A DNA stretch of 64,000 nucleotides from CBDBJK01 sp965206395 (GTDB taxonomy: Bacteria > Chloroflexota > Dehalococcoidia > Lucifugimonadales > CATOSD01), in contig CBDBJK010000038.1 of NCBI GenBank assembly GCA_965206395.1, positions 434,001 through 498,000 on the forward strand, read 5' to 3'. Below are positions 55,597-64,000 of this stretch, in pieces (position 1 is the stretch's first letter; each line of letters starts with the position of its first letter). The position numbers were made by a program, and so were the translations under genes. The notes under the pieces are model-generated. The model was given only the letters and a program-made list of their open reading frames with translations, was not told the origin of the DNA and made no database searches.

Positions 55597-56793
55597 GGAT
55601 GCTCTGAATAAGTCCCGATGGCTTGTGGGATAGTAAAATAGGGCCAAGGGCTGAAGACGGGAGAGGAGAGGCAATGAACCAGCCGACGTTTGCGGACTTG
55701 GACTACGAGAGCAAGAAGCGAAAGACTCGCCGGGAGAAGTTCCTTGAGCGCATGGATGGACTGATCCCTTGGGAAGAGTTGGAAGAGCGCATTCGACCGT
55801 TCTATCCCAAGGCCGGTCGTGGTCGGCGGCCCTACGAGTTATCGGTGATGCTACGGATACACTGCGTGCAGTTGTTTTACAACCTGAGCGACCCTGGGAT
55901 GGAGGACATGCTCTATGAGGTCGAATCGGTGAGGCGGTTCGTAGGGCTGAGACTGCCTGGGCCGCTGCCGGACGAGACGACGATTCTGAACTTCCGCCAC
56001 CTGCTGGAAGAGCATGAGTTGGGCGCGGGTCTGTTCGAGGAGATCAACCGCTATCTGGAGTCCAAGGGTCTCCGTCTTCAGGAGGGGACGATAGTGGACG
56101 CGAGCATCATAGCGGCGCCCTCATCGACGAAGAATCGGGCTAAAGAGCGCGACCCAGAGATGCACCAGACGAAGAAGGGTAACGAGTGGCACTTCGGGAT
56201 GAAGGTGCACATCGGTGTGGACTCGCAGACGGGAGTGGTGCACAGCATGACCACGACATCTGCGAACGTGCATGACCTGACTGAGTTGCCCCGGTTGCTG
56301 CACGGTGGGGAGTCTCAGGTGTGGGGAGATGCTGGGTATCAGGGAGTTGACAAGAGGCCGGGGAACCGGGGCTTGGACGTGGAGTGGCAGGTGGCGATGA
56401 GGCCCGGCCAGCGTCGGAAGCTGGAGCCTGGGAGCCCTGAGGCGGTGTCGGAGAAGCGCAAAGCGTCGGTCAGAGCTAAGGTGGAGCATCCGTTCCTGTA
56501 CATCAAGCGGCACTTCGGCTACGCCAAGGTCCGCTACAGGGGGCTGTCCAAGAACACGCAGCGGCTGATGACGCTGCTGGGGTTTGCCAACTTGATGAGG
56601 GCCGAACAGTACCTGGCGGCGTGAGACCTTGTATAAGTGCGCCCAAAATCAGGGCTAAGGGCGGCGAAAGGCCCTGTCAGGGCCGGTTGTAGGCCGACAA
56701 TAACCCTCACCACGGTGCCATGAGGCAATTTAACGCCCCCAAAACCACTCCGGTCAACTCGGCCCAGCCTGAAGCCGATTGTTCAGAGCATCC
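55597..56793 (+). mobile_element. IS5-family insertion sequence, copy 2
   Basis: A 1197-bp element with terminal repeats GGATGCTCTGAATAA (left) and GGATGCTCTGAACAA (right, complement), flanked by CTAG on both sides (55593-55596, 56794-56797). Ends, length and target duplication match copy 1. Transposase on the plus strand. Confidence 0.87.
55674..56624 (+). CDS. IS5-family DDE transposase
   Basis: 316 residues from the ATG at 55674, with GAGGAGAG upstream; the open frame extends further but is outside the family. The motifs are the same as in copy 1: VDASII, WGDAGYQG and RAKVEHPFLYIK with the DDE residues. Compared with copy 1 there are scattered substitutions, for example LRLPGPLPDE against LKLSGPLPDE. 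The frame is intact, so it may be active. Confidence 0.93.
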   Translation: MNQPTFADLDYESKKRKTRREKFLERMDGLIPWEELEERIRPFYPKAGRGRRPYELSVMLRIHCVQLFYNLSDPGMEDMLYEVESVRRFVGLRLPGPLPDETTILNFRHLLEEHELGAGLFEEINRYLESKGLRLQEGTIVDASIIAAPSSTKNRAKERDPEMHQTKKGNEWHFGMKVHIGVDSQTGVVHSMTTTSANVHDLTELPRLLHGGESQVWGDAGYQGVDKRPGNRGLDVEWQVAMRPGQRRKLEPGSPEAVSEKRKASVRAKVEHPFLYIKRHFGYAKVRYRGLSKNTQRLMTLLGFANLMRAEQYLAA

Positions 56794-56904
56794 CTAGCAG
56801 CATGGTGTGGCCTTGGGCCAAAATTGCTGATACCATTGCATGAGTAGTCGGGCCTTCTTGGGCCGAACTCAACTTTCACAGATTTCAACACTTGGCGGAG
56901 GTCT

Positions 56905-57354
56905 ATGCTAAACATATTCTTTGACGTGGATTATACCCTCTTATCGATGGACGGCAGCCTGCGGCCAGGGACGCGAGAGGTGTTCCAACAGCTTGTCGAC
57001 GACGGGCATCGCCTGTATATCTGGTCGGGCGTTGGAATGCGCACGGCGGACGTTCAACGGCACGAGCTAGAAGGGTTTGTGTCGGGCGTGTTCCAGAAGC
57101 CTTTAGAAAACTTCGAGGAGGGGTTAGAGAAGTTCGGGGTCAACATCAGACCCGATTTCGTGATAGACGACTACCCTGAGATAGTCGGCGCATTTGGCGG
57201 CGTGGTCGCGCGACCGTACTACTTCAAGGCGTTCGAAGACAATGAGATGGATCGGATTTACAAGATAGTCAACGAGTACCTGGAGAACGGCCACTCCGAC
57301 GAAGTAGGCTTTCGCCCTGGCAGCAACGGCAGCACGGGACACACGCCGGGGTAA
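56905..57354 (+). CDS. HAD-superfamily-like small hydrolase
   Basis: 149 residues starting FFDVDYTLLSMDGSL, the DxDxT motif I of haloacid dehalogenase-type phosphatases. YIWSGVGMRTADV fits motif II and DFVIDDYPE the later acidic motif. The usual cap domain is absent or very small. Probably a cytoplasmic phosphatase with unknown substrate. GGCGGAGG precedes the ATG, and the stop is 5 bp before mutL, so the two are likely co-transcribed. Confidence 0.78.
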   Translation: MLNIFFDVDYTLLSMDGSLRPGTREVFQQLVDDGHRLYIWSGVGMRTADVQRHELEGFVSGVFQKPLENFEEGLEKFGVNIRPDFVIDDYPEIVGAFGGVVARPYYFKAFEDNEMDRIYKIVNEYLENGHSDEVGFRPGSNGSTGHTPG

Positions 57355-57359
57355 GTTAC

Positions 57360-59132
57360 ATGACGATACGCCTGCTATCTCCCGATGTCTCGTCCAAGAT
57401 AGCCGCAGGAGAGGTCATCGAGCGGCCTTCCTCGGTTGTCAAGGAGCTTATCGAGAATTCTCTGGACGCCGGAGCCACAGAGGTGTCCATCGAGATAAGG
57501 GGCGGCGGCGTAGAACACATTCGCGTTGCCGACAACGGCGGCGGCATAGAGTCCGACCAGGTAGAGTTGGCCTTTCAGAGATTCGCCACCAGCAAGGTCA
57601 CGGACGCACAAGACCTCGATGCTATTTCAACCCTGGGATTTCGCGGTGAAGCCCTTCCAAGCATCGCCGCTGTAGCGAGCGTATCGCTGACGACTCGGAG
57701 CGGGGACGAGGACTTCGGGACTCGCATCGATGTGGTCGAGAGCCGCATCGTCAACAAGGAATCACAGGGCGCAGCGAGGGGCACGCTCATAACCGTCAGT
57801 CAGCTTTTCAGGAACTTTCCCGCGCGTCGCAAATTCCTGCGGACCACCGCCACCGAGAACTCGCGTATTCAAACAGCCGTCACTCGCTTTGCTCTGGCCT
57901 ACCCTGAAGTGCGCTTTCAACTGGATATCGAACACTCCAAAGCGTTTTCCAGTTCCGGCTCAGGCGACATGCGCGAGGCCGTATCCGCTGTTTACGGCCT
58001 TCAGGTTGCTCAGGCGATGTTGGAGCTACCTCACGAACCGGACGACGATGAAGGCGCGAACCCATTCGCAAGCGGAATGATAAGCCCGCCGTCTGTAGAC
58101 CGAGCCAACCGCAGCTATGTCAGCTTCTTCGTCAACCGGCGCTGGGTGCAGAACCGTATGCTGGGCTACGCGCTTGAGCAAGCCTATCACGGCTTCCTAA
58201 TGGAGCGTCGCTTTCCCCTGGCCGTTGTCAACATCTCCATCGCTCACGAGGAAATCGACGTAAACGTGCATCCAACCAAGAGCGAGGTTCGCTTTCGTCA
58301 CGACAATCAGGTCTTCGCCGCGCTACAGCAGGCGGTGCGACAGACCCTGACGACGATTTCGCCCGTGCCTGAGATGAGGCGCGTACAGACAACACAGCCC
58401 GCCGCTTCATCAGCCAGACCTCACAGCGCCACCTTCTGGCCTACTGCGCCCTTCGAGGCCTCCTCCGAGCGTCCGGTTATGCCAACAGCGCACGCCTATC
58501 CGTCGGAGGCGGCAACGCCTTCTGAAATTTCCTACGCTGACCCGCCCTCGCCGAAAAAGGCTCTGCCTGTGCTCAGGGTACTGGGGCAAATGCAAAATAC
58601 CTACGTAGTCGCGGAAGGCCCCGATGGCGTGTACCTCATCGACCAGCACGCGGCGCACGAGCGAGTGGTCTTCGAGCGTGTGCGAGCGGACGCGGCGTCT
58701 CAGACGCCACAAGTACAGAGCCTGCTGGAGCCAGCGACGGTTGCGCTCGACTCCAGGCATCAGGAACTGGTGACGTCTCACCACGAGCTAATATCGCGTC
58801 TGGGGTTCCTCGTCGAGCCTTTCGGGGACTCGACCTACATGCTGCGCGGCGTACCCGGCCTGCTGGCATCGAGCGACCCTGGCAAGGTATTCCTGGATGT
58901 TCTGGACACGATGGCAGAAGGTGGAGGCTTCGAGTCATGGGAGGAGCGAGCCGCATATTCCATCGCGTGCCACAGCGCAATCCGGGCCGGGAAGACCCTC
59001 ACGCAACAGGAGATGTCGGAGCTTGCCCGGCAGCTTGAGGACTGCCAGCAGCCCAACACCTGTCCTCACGGGCGTCCCACGATAATCCACCTAAGTTCAA
59101 GCCAGCTAGAGCGAGAGTTCGGGCGCAGGTAG
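57360..59132 (+). CDS. mutL: DNA mismatch repair protein MutL, endonuclease type
   Basis: 590 residues. The N-terminal GHKL ATPase has KIAAGEVIERPSSVVKELIENSLDAGA, VADNGGGI and TLGFRGEALPSI. A variable Pro/Ser-rich linker spans residues 340-410. The C-terminal dimer domain holds DQHAAHERVVFE, the metal-binding nickase motif, and a closing CPHGRPT. It nicks the new strand after MutS recognition, as in bacteria without MutH. ATG start; it overlaps no gene. Confidence 0.95.
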   Translation: MTIRLLSPDVSSKIAAGEVIERPSSVVKELIENSLDAGATEVSIEIRGGGVEHIRVADNGGGIESDQVELAFQRFATSKVTDAQDLDAISTLGFRGEALPSIAAVASVSLTTRSGDEDFGTRIDVVESRIVNKESQGAARGTLITVSQLFRNFPARRKFLRTTATENSRIQTAVTRFALAYPEVRFQLDIEHSKAFSSSGSGDMREAVSAVYGLQVAQAMLELPHEPDDDEGANPFASGMISPPSVDRANRSYVSFFVNRRWVQNRMLGYALEQAYHGFLMERRFPLAVVNISIAHEEIDVNVHPTKSEVRFRHDNQVFAALQQAVRQTLTTISPVPEMRRVQTTQPAASSARPHSATFWPTAPFEASSERPVMPTAHAYPSEAATPSEISYADPPSPKKALPVLRVLGQMQNTYVVAEGPDGVYLIDQHAAHERVVFERVRADAASQTPQVQSLLEPATVALDSRHQELVTSHHELISRLGFLVEPFGDSTYMLRGVPGLLASSDPGKVFLDVLDTMAEGGGFESWEERAAYSIACHSAIRAGKTLTQQEMSELARQLEDCQQPNTCPHGRPTIIHLSSSQLEREFGRR

Positions 59133-59284
59133 GCTTCGACTCATCGAGGCGGCTGCACCACGCCGAAGCTATATATGCCACGAGAGGTCATCAAGGTGTA
59201 GAATATCTGGGATCGTAATATTTCCGTACAAGAGACAATAGCGTCTTTGTGGTGGCATCTACGAACGCATTTAGGAGAAATAAT

Positions 59285-60196
59285 ATGGCTAGTGAGCAAC
59301 TTACCGCACTGATTGAGCTACTGAGGTCACGGCGTCAAGACTATGGGAATAGTCCAACCATCGAGGAGGGACGAGCCGTGTTCGAGGCGCTTGCTTCTTT
59401 TCTGGGCGCTTCTGATAGCATATCCACCGAGGCTGTGGACGCCAATGGCGTGCCGTCGGAATGGGTAACCGCTCCCGAAGCCGATTCCACCCGCGCGATG
59501 CTGTACCTGCACGGCGGCGGCTACGTGGTTGGCTCGATAGCCTCCCATCGAGAGCTTGCGGCGCGTCTGTCACAGGCTACAAGCTCTCGCGTTCTCGTCA
59601 TCGACTATCGGCTGGCCCCGGAGAACCCGTTTCCCGCGGCAGTCGATGACGCCACTGCCGCCTATCGCTGGATGCTGGAGAACGGCTTCGATTCCGCTCG
59701 TATCTCGATTGCGGGCGATTCGGCGGGAGGCGGCCTGACGGTTGCTGCGCTGGTCGCGCTGCGGGACGCGGGCGTTCCGCGGCCCGCGTTAGGCGTATGC
59801 ATCTCGCCCTGGGTGGACATGGAAGCAATCGGCGAGTCTATGACCTCGAGGGTGGAACTTGACCCTATGGTCGGTCGGGAAGGGTTGCTCGATGTAGCGA
59901 AGATGTACCTGAACGGCGCAGACCCCAGGACTCCGCTTGCCGCGCCGCTGTACGCCGACCTCGCCGGTCTTCCCCCGCTGCTCGTGCAGGTAGGAACCTC
60001 GGAAACGCTCTACGACGACTCGACACGGCTCGCCGAGCGCGCAAAGGCGGCGGGTGTGGATGTCACCCTCGAATCATGGGAGGAGATGATACACATCTGG
60101 CACTTCTTCGCGCCAATCCTCCCGGAAGGGCAGCAGGCGATTGAGCGAATCGGCGAGTACGTGCGAGAGCGCATAGGCGGCGCGGCGGTGGCGTAG
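59285..60196 (+). CDS. Alpha/beta hydrolase of the hormone-sensitive lipase (HSL) family
   Basis: 303 residues from the ATG at 59285, which has GGAG eight bases upstream; an upstream GTG is less likely. LYLHGGGYVVGS gives the HGGG oxyanion hole, and GDSAGGG holds the nucleophilic Ser. SETLYDDSTRLAERAKAAGV and MIHIWHFF provide the Asp and His. It probably hydrolyses short-chain esters or lactones in the cytoplasm. It appears to be a single gene between mutL and the str operon. Confidence 0.9.
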   Translation: MASEQLTALIELLRSRRQDYGNSPTIEEGRAVFEALASFLGASDSISTEAVDANGVPSEWVTAPEADSTRAMLYLHGGGYVVGSIASHRELAARLSQATSSRVLVIDYRLAPENPFPAAVDDATAAYRWMLENGFDSARISIAGDSAGGGLTVAALVALRDAGVPRPALGVCISPWVDMEAIGESMTSRVELDPMVGREGLLDVAKMYLNGADPRTPLAAPLYADLAGLPPLLVQVGTSETLYDDSTRLAERAKAAGVDVTLESWEEMIHIWHFFAPILPEGQQAIERIGEYVRERIGGAAVA

Positions 60197-60306
60197 GGGC
60201 TTCGTCTGCAGGGTGTCGGCTCACCGCTACATATCGGAGAGATTCTCATCGATGCAGGAGCGACTTATTTGACTCGCTTTTGCCTCTCTGTTTCGGCGAT
60301 ACAGCG

Positions 60307-60335
60307 TTGACATTGACGCCTGAGTAATCTATAAT
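60307..60335 (+). promoter_or_regulatory. Consensus sigma-70 promoter of the str operon
   Basis: Perfect TTGACA (60307-60312), 17-base spacer and perfect TATAAT (60330-60335). Transcription would start near 60342, about 75 nt before rpsL. It is the best promoter match in the window, as expected for ribosomal genes. Confidence 0.75.
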
Positions 60336-60415
60336 TTCGGTTTGTCGTCCCCTGTGCGGGAGACCTTGTTTTGTTTTCCAAGAAGTGTTATCAAATTCAT
60401 GTTAGGGGTAGAATT

Positions 60416-60826
60416 ATGCCCACCGTTAATCAGCTTGTTAGGAAGGGCCGAGCAACGAAGCGCAAGAAGGACAAAGCGCCTGCGCTTCGGTATACATTCA
60501 ACTCGCTCAAGAACCGAGGAAGAAGGGATTCCGGCTCTCCTCAAAAGAGGGGCGTCTGTGTTCAGGTGAGAACGCAAACTCCCAAGAAGCCCAATTCCGC
60601 CCTGCGCAAGGTAGCCAGAGTCAGACTTACCAACGGCATGGAAGTGACGGCTTACATTCCGGGCGAAGGCCACAACTTGCAGGAGCACTCGGTCGTCCTG
60701 ATACGCGGTGGTCGCGTCAAGGACCTTCCCGGAGTCCGATATCACATAATTCGCGGCGCTCTCGATACGGCGGGCGTCACCGGGCGAAAACGAGGAAGAA
60801 GCAAATACGGAAGTAAAAGGGATTAA
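60416..60826 (+). CDS. rpsL: 30S ribosomal protein S12
   Basis: 136 residues from the ATG at 60416 (MPTVNQLVRKGR), with AGGGG upstream. It forms the decoding-site face of the small subunit. QKRGVCVQVRTQTPKKPNSALRK and RVKDLPGVRYHIIRG are the conserved blocks; the Lys of TPKKPNSA is the wild-type streptomycin-sensitive residue. It is longer than the usual 124 because of about 14 extra residues (RYTFNSLKNRGRRDSGS) between PAL and PQKRGVC. First gene of the str operon. Confidence 0.97.
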   Translation: MPTVNQLVRKGRATKRKKDKAPALRYTFNSLKNRGRRDSGSPQKRGVCVQVRTQTPKKPNSALRKVARVRLTNGMEVTAYIPGEGHNLQEHSVVLIRGGRVKDLPGVRYHIIRGALDTAGVTGRKRGRSKYGSKRD

Positions 60827-60829
60827 GGA

Positions 60830-61300
60830 ATGGCACGTCGCAGAAGAGCAGAAAGACGCACGATTATACCCGAACCCAAATTCGACAACGTTGATCTTAG
60901 CCGGTTCATCAACAAGATAATGAAGAACGGCAAGAAGACGGTTGCCCAGCGCATCGTCTACCAAGCGCTCGACCAGATTGAGCAGGAAGGCCACCGGCCA
61001 GGACTGGAACTCTTTGAGTTGGCCGTCAGGAACTCCACTCCTATGCTAGAAGTGAAGTCTCGAAGGGTCGGGGGAGCAACATATCAGGTTCCTACCGAAG
61101 TAAGGCCCAGCCGCCGAATGACGCTGGCTATGCGATGGATTATCAGAGGCGCACGCGCCAGAAGCGGAAGGCCGATAGCTGAAAGATTGGCCCAGGAATT
61201 GCTGGAAGCCTCCAGAGGGCAGGGTTCTGCTGTGAGACGAAAAGAAGAGTTGCACAGGATGGCGGAAGCTAACAGGGCCTTCGCGCACTATCGATGGTAA
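60830..61300 (+). CDS. rpsG: 30S ribosomal protein S7
   Basis: 156 residues, the standard length. MARRRRAERRTIIPEPKF at the start, FINKIMKNGKKTVAQRIVY, and RRVGGATYQVPTEVRP are diagnostic. It nucleates the 30S head by binding 16S rRNA. It starts 3 bp after rpsL and overlaps fusA by 7 bp, so it is translationally coupled. Confidence 0.97.
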   Translation: MARRRRAERRTIIPEPKFDNVDLSRFINKIMKNGKKTVAQRIVYQALDQIEQEGHRPGLELFELAVRNSTPMLEVKSRRVGGATYQVPTEVRPSRRMTLAMRWIIRGARARSGRPIAERLAQELLEASRGQGSAVRRKEELHRMAEANRAFAHYRW

Positions 61301-63396
61301 GGCAGTTGAATCCCAAAATTTCGTCCGCCGTGCAATCAAATACGTCTTCGCATACAGACCTGAGCAAGATACGAAATATCGGGTTCATAGCCCATATTGA
61401 CGCCGGTAAGACCACGGTTACCGAGCGTGTGCTTTTCGTCGCCGGTCGCATTTATAAGCTCGGCGGCGTGGATGAGGGCACGACGGTAATGGATTGGATG
61501 GCTCAGGAAAGGGAACGCGGAATCACCATCACGTCCGCGGCAACCACCTGCGAATGGAAAGACTACACGATTAACATCATCGACACGCCAGGCCACGTTG
61601 ACTTCACCGCCGAGGTAGAGCGCAGCTTGCGAATTTTGGATGGCGGCGTGGTGGTGTTCGACTCGGTGGCAGGTGTGGAGCCTCAGTCCGAGACAGTGTG
61701 GCGACAGGCAGACCGGTATCACGTGCCCCGGATAGCCTTCGTCAACAAGATGGATCGAGTTGGAGCAGGCTTTCAGCGCACCATGGACAGCATGGCCCAT
61801 CGCCTGAAAGCTAATCCGGTGGCGATTCAAATCCCCCTAGGCACTGAGGACAGCTTCAGAGGCGTGATTGACCTCATCGAGGAAAAGGCCATCGTATATT
61901 CGGACGATAGCTCCGAGGCTCCGCAAGTATGCCCCGTGCCAGAGGAGTTTATCGGGGAAGTTCGCAACTATCGGAGCGTAATGATCGAGAAGGTTGCGGA
62001 GACGGATGACGCTCTAATCGCCAAGTACCTCGACGAACAGGAAATCACCAAAGAAGAGATAAAGGTCGCCTTGCGCAAGGCGACTATTGATTACCGAATC
62101 GTGCCAGTCGTGTGTGGAAGCGCCCTCCGTAATCGAGGCGTCCAGCCTCTACTGGATGCAATAGGCGATTACCTTCCCTCTCCGCTGGATGTGCCCGCTG
62201 TCGTTGGCACTGAGTACAAGACCGGAGAGGAGATAAGCCGAAAGCCGAGCGAGAACGAGCCGTTTTCGGCGCTGGCATTCAAGACAGTGACCGACTCCTT
62301 CATCGGGAGGCTGGTGTACTTCCGTGTTTACTCTGGCACTGCCAGCACAGGGGCGATGGTGTTCAACTCATCCAGAGGCAGAAGAGAGCGCCTTGGCCGA
62401 ATCGTCGTAATGCACGCCCAGCGACGTGAAGAGATTGAAAAGGTAGGCCCGGGTCAAATCGTCGCCGCCGTTGGGCTAAAAGACACGTCCACCGGCGACA
62501 CCATATGCGACCAGAACGCGCCCATAATTCTTGAAACCATCACCTTCCCAGAACCTGTAATATCGGTTGCCGTGGAACCCAAGTCCCGCGCCGACCAGGA
62601 CAAGCTCATCGATGCGCTTGCCAAACTCTCCGACGAAGACCCCACTTTCAAGATTCACAACGACGAAGAGACCGGCCAGACCATTATGTCCGGCATGGGT
62701 GAGCTGCACCTGGAGATTCTCGTCGATCGCATGAAGCGGGAATTCAAGGTTGAAGGCAATGTTGGCAAGCCCAAGGTCGCCTATCGAGAGGCTATCACCG
62801 CCTTTGCCAGGGCCGAAGGCCGATTCGTTCGACAGTCGGGCGGTCACGGGCAGTACGGCCATGTATGGCTGGAAATCGAGCCGCTAGAGCGGGGCACAGG
62901 CGTCCAGTTCGAGAGTAAAATCGTCGGAGGTACGATACCTAGGGAGTTCGTATCGTCAGTCGAAACAGGAGCCAGAAAAGCTCTGACAACAGGGCCTATT
63001 TCCGGCTATCCGATTGTGGACGCGAAAGTAACTCTTGTAGACGGTAGCTATCATGAGGTAGACTCCTCCAATATGTCCTTTGAGATTGCAGGGTCTATAG
63101 CGGCGAAGTCCGTTGTATTGAGGGCAAAGCCCATCCTGCTTGAACCTATAATGCGTCTGGAGATTGTCACTCCAGGTGAGTTTTTGGGCGAAGTGCTTGG
63201 CGATCTTGGCCGCCGCCGTGCTAATATTAAGAGCATCGAAGGCGAGGCTGACATTCAAGCGGTCAAGGCGCAGATTCCCCTCGGCGAAAGCTTCGGATAC
63301 GCGAGCGCGATACGCTCCTTGACGCAAGGCAGGGCCAGCTACACCATGGAGTTCGATAGCTACGAACGTGCGCCAGAGGGAGCAATAGCCACGTAG
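61294..63396 (+). CDS. fusA: Elongation factor G
   Basis: 700 residues; the GTPase that drives ribosomal translocation. G1 is AHIDAGKT, then RGITI, DTPGHVDF (G3) and NKMD (G4). The later domains include MGELHLEILVDRMKREF and SGGHGQYGHVW. The ATG overlaps the rpsG stop by 7 bp, and the first 20 or so residues before the GTPase core are longer than usual. fusA is followed directly by rpsJ, with no tuf between. Confidence 0.96.
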   Translation: MVRQLNPKISSAVQSNTSSHTDLSKIRNIGFIAHIDAGKTTVTERVLFVAGRIYKLGGVDEGTTVMDWMAQERERGITITSAATTCEWKDYTINIIDTPGHVDFTAEVERSLRILDGGVVVFDSVAGVEPQSETVWRQADRYHVPRIAFVNKMDRVGAGFQRTMDSMAHRLKANPVAIQIPLGTEDSFRGVIDLIEEKAIVYSDDSSEAPQVCPVPEEFIGEVRNYRSVMIEKVAETDDALIAKYLDEQEITKEEIKVALRKATIDYRIVPVVCGSALRNRGVQPLLDAIGDYLPSPLDVPAVVGTEYKTGEEISRKPSENEPFSALAFKTVTDSFIGRLVYFRVYSGTASTGAMVFNSSRGRRERLGRIVVMHAQRREEIEKVGPGQIVAAVGLKDTSTGDTICDQNAPIILETITFPEPVISVAVEPKSRADQDKLIDALAKLSDEDPTFKIHNDEETGQTIMSGMGELHLEILVDRMKREFKVEGNVGKPKVAYREAITAFARAEGRFVRQSGGHGQYGHVWLEIEPLERGTGVQFESKIVGGTIPREFVSSVETGARKALTTGPISGYPIVDAKVTLVDGSYHEVDSSNMSFEIAGSIAAKSVVLRAKPILLEPIMRLEIVTPGEFLGEVLGDLGRRRANIKSIEGEADIQAVKAQIPLGESFGYASAIRSLTQGRASYTMEFDSYERAPEGAIAT

Positions 63397-63443
63397 ACCT
63401 GCTTTAGATTTACGACTAACAGCTTATTAAAGAGATTGGTGCT

Positions 63444-63755
63444 ATGGTCAACAGACAGAAAATAAGAATCATACTAAGGGCGTTCGATCACAAAATCCTC
63501 GATCAATCGGCTGGTCAAATCGTTGAGGCCGCAGAACGCACCGGCGCGCGCGTCTCTGGCCCCGTGCCACTGCCGACCTCGATCAAGCGGTTCTGCGTAA
63601 TACGGTCGCCACATATCGACAAGGATTCCAGGGAGCACTTTGAGTTGAGAACGCACAACCGCCTCATCGACATTCTGGAACCTACAACAAAAACCATCGA
63701 CTCGCTAACCAGGCTCAACGTGCCTGCCGGAGTCGATATTTCAATCAAACTTTAA
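63444..63755 (+). CDS. rpsJ: 30S ribosomal protein S10
   Basis: 103 residues: RIILRAFDHKILDQSAGQIV, LPTSIKRFCVIRSPHIDKDSREHFE and RLIDILEP are typical. It binds 16S rRNA in the 30S head and acts in antitermination as NusE. It lies 47 bp after fusA and 15 bp before rplC, joining the str and S10 clusters. Confidence 0.97.
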   Translation: MVNRQKIRIILRAFDHKILDQSAGQIVEAAERTGARVSGPVPLPTSIKRFCVIRSPHIDKDSREHFELRTHNRLIDILEPTTKTIDSLTRLNVPAGVDISIKL

Positions 63756-63770
63756 CCGAGAAAACTAATA

Positions 63771-64000
63771 ATGACAGTTCATGCGTTTTTAGGGAAAAAG
63801 ATTGGTACTACACAAGTCTTTCACGAGAGCGGAGTGTCCGACTGCGTGACCGCTATTCAGGCAGGCCCTTGCACCGTAACTCAGGTCAAGACGGTAGACA
63901 AGGATGGCTATGCCAGTGTGCAGTTGGGATATGAACCTGTAAAGCAAGTCAATAAGCCCATGTCAGGCCATCTCAAAGATTCCGGCAAGCTCTTCCGTCA
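63771..64000 (+). CDS. rplC: 50S ribosomal protein L3, 3' end cut by window
   Basis: ATG at 63771; about 76 residues are visible, starting MTVHAFLGKKIGTTQVF, the L3 N-terminus, then VTAIQAGPCTVTQVKT. It runs off the window in frame with no stop. Second gene of the S10-type cluster, 15 bp after rpsJ. Confidence 0.93.
   Translation, partial: MTVHAFLGKKIGTTQVFHESGVSDCVTAIQAGPCTVTQVKTVDKDGYASVQLGYEPVKQVNKPMSGHLKDSGKLFR

Noticed and set aside
1..64000. Alternative genetic code with TGA as Trp
   Set aside because: Several intact genes end at TGA (for example 4917-6479), and Trp is encoded by TGG throughout.

Overview
The window looks like one contig of a free-living heterotrophic bacterium, most probably a Chloroflexota member of the SAR202/Dehalococcoidia type. 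That placement is inferred from the gene repertoire: many CaiB/BaiF CoA-transferases, old-yellow-enzyme and luciferase-like flavoenzymes, enolase-superfamily-free isocitrate-lyase-like paralogs and AtuA/DUF4387 genes next to a bacterial str operon. It was not tested phylogenetically. No rRNA, tRNA, CRISPR array or phage region was seen.

Layout. 1-4027 (minus): GMC oxidoreductase followed by two CoA-transferase genes. 4917-10031 (plus): a carboxyltransferase subunit and a complete BC-BCCP-CT acyl-CoA carboxylase fused in one chain. 10081-15281 (minus): two separate CoA-transferase genes and one fused two-domain CoA-transferase. 15881-19257 (plus): NHL propeller protein, two SDR dehydrogenases and a small lipoprotein. 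19546-34158 (minus): DinB-like protein, LLM flavoenzyme, MmgE/PrpD, three isocitrate lyase/PEP mutase paralogs, a split aconitase-type hydro-lyase, two PuuE-like deacetylases and a Dpp-type transporter lacking its ATPases. 34684-39940 (plus): FMN/FAD/Fe-S reductase, nitroreductase, AtuA (frameshifted), DUF4387 and an alpha/beta hydrolase-fold protein without the usual catalytic residues. 40022-44229 (minus): a second FMN/FAD/Fe-S reductase (frameshifted), a MerB-like protein, an LLM flavoenzyme and a deaminase. 44435-56793: two related IS5-family copies bracketing a repeat lipoprotein, pyruvate phosphate dikinase (frameshifted), the principal sigma factor and two decaying genes (amidase and a PhoD-like phosphatase). 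56905-64000 (plus): HAD-like protein, mutL, an esterase and the str/S10 ribosomal genes running off the end.

Most striking item: the MerB-like gene at 41504-42136 reads as one 210-residue frame, the usual MerB length, only if two in-frame TGA codons are decoded. They fall at the positions of the two catalytic cysteines of organomercurial lyase (Cys96 and Cys159). Each TGA is followed at the bacterial SECIS distance by a hairpin with GU in its apical loop; the second hairpin is a perfect 7-bp stem with a GGUC loop. This predicts a double-selenocysteine MerB homolog.

Second item: all three CoA-transferase sets have the same order, first a subunit or domain lacking the catalytic Asp, then one that keeps it. 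This suggests obligate heteromeric enzymes, one of them fused.

Five genes carry single-base indels, and one of these also carries a nonsense codon. The two worst, side by side near an IS copy, look like real decay. The others could be sequencing error and should be checked against reads.
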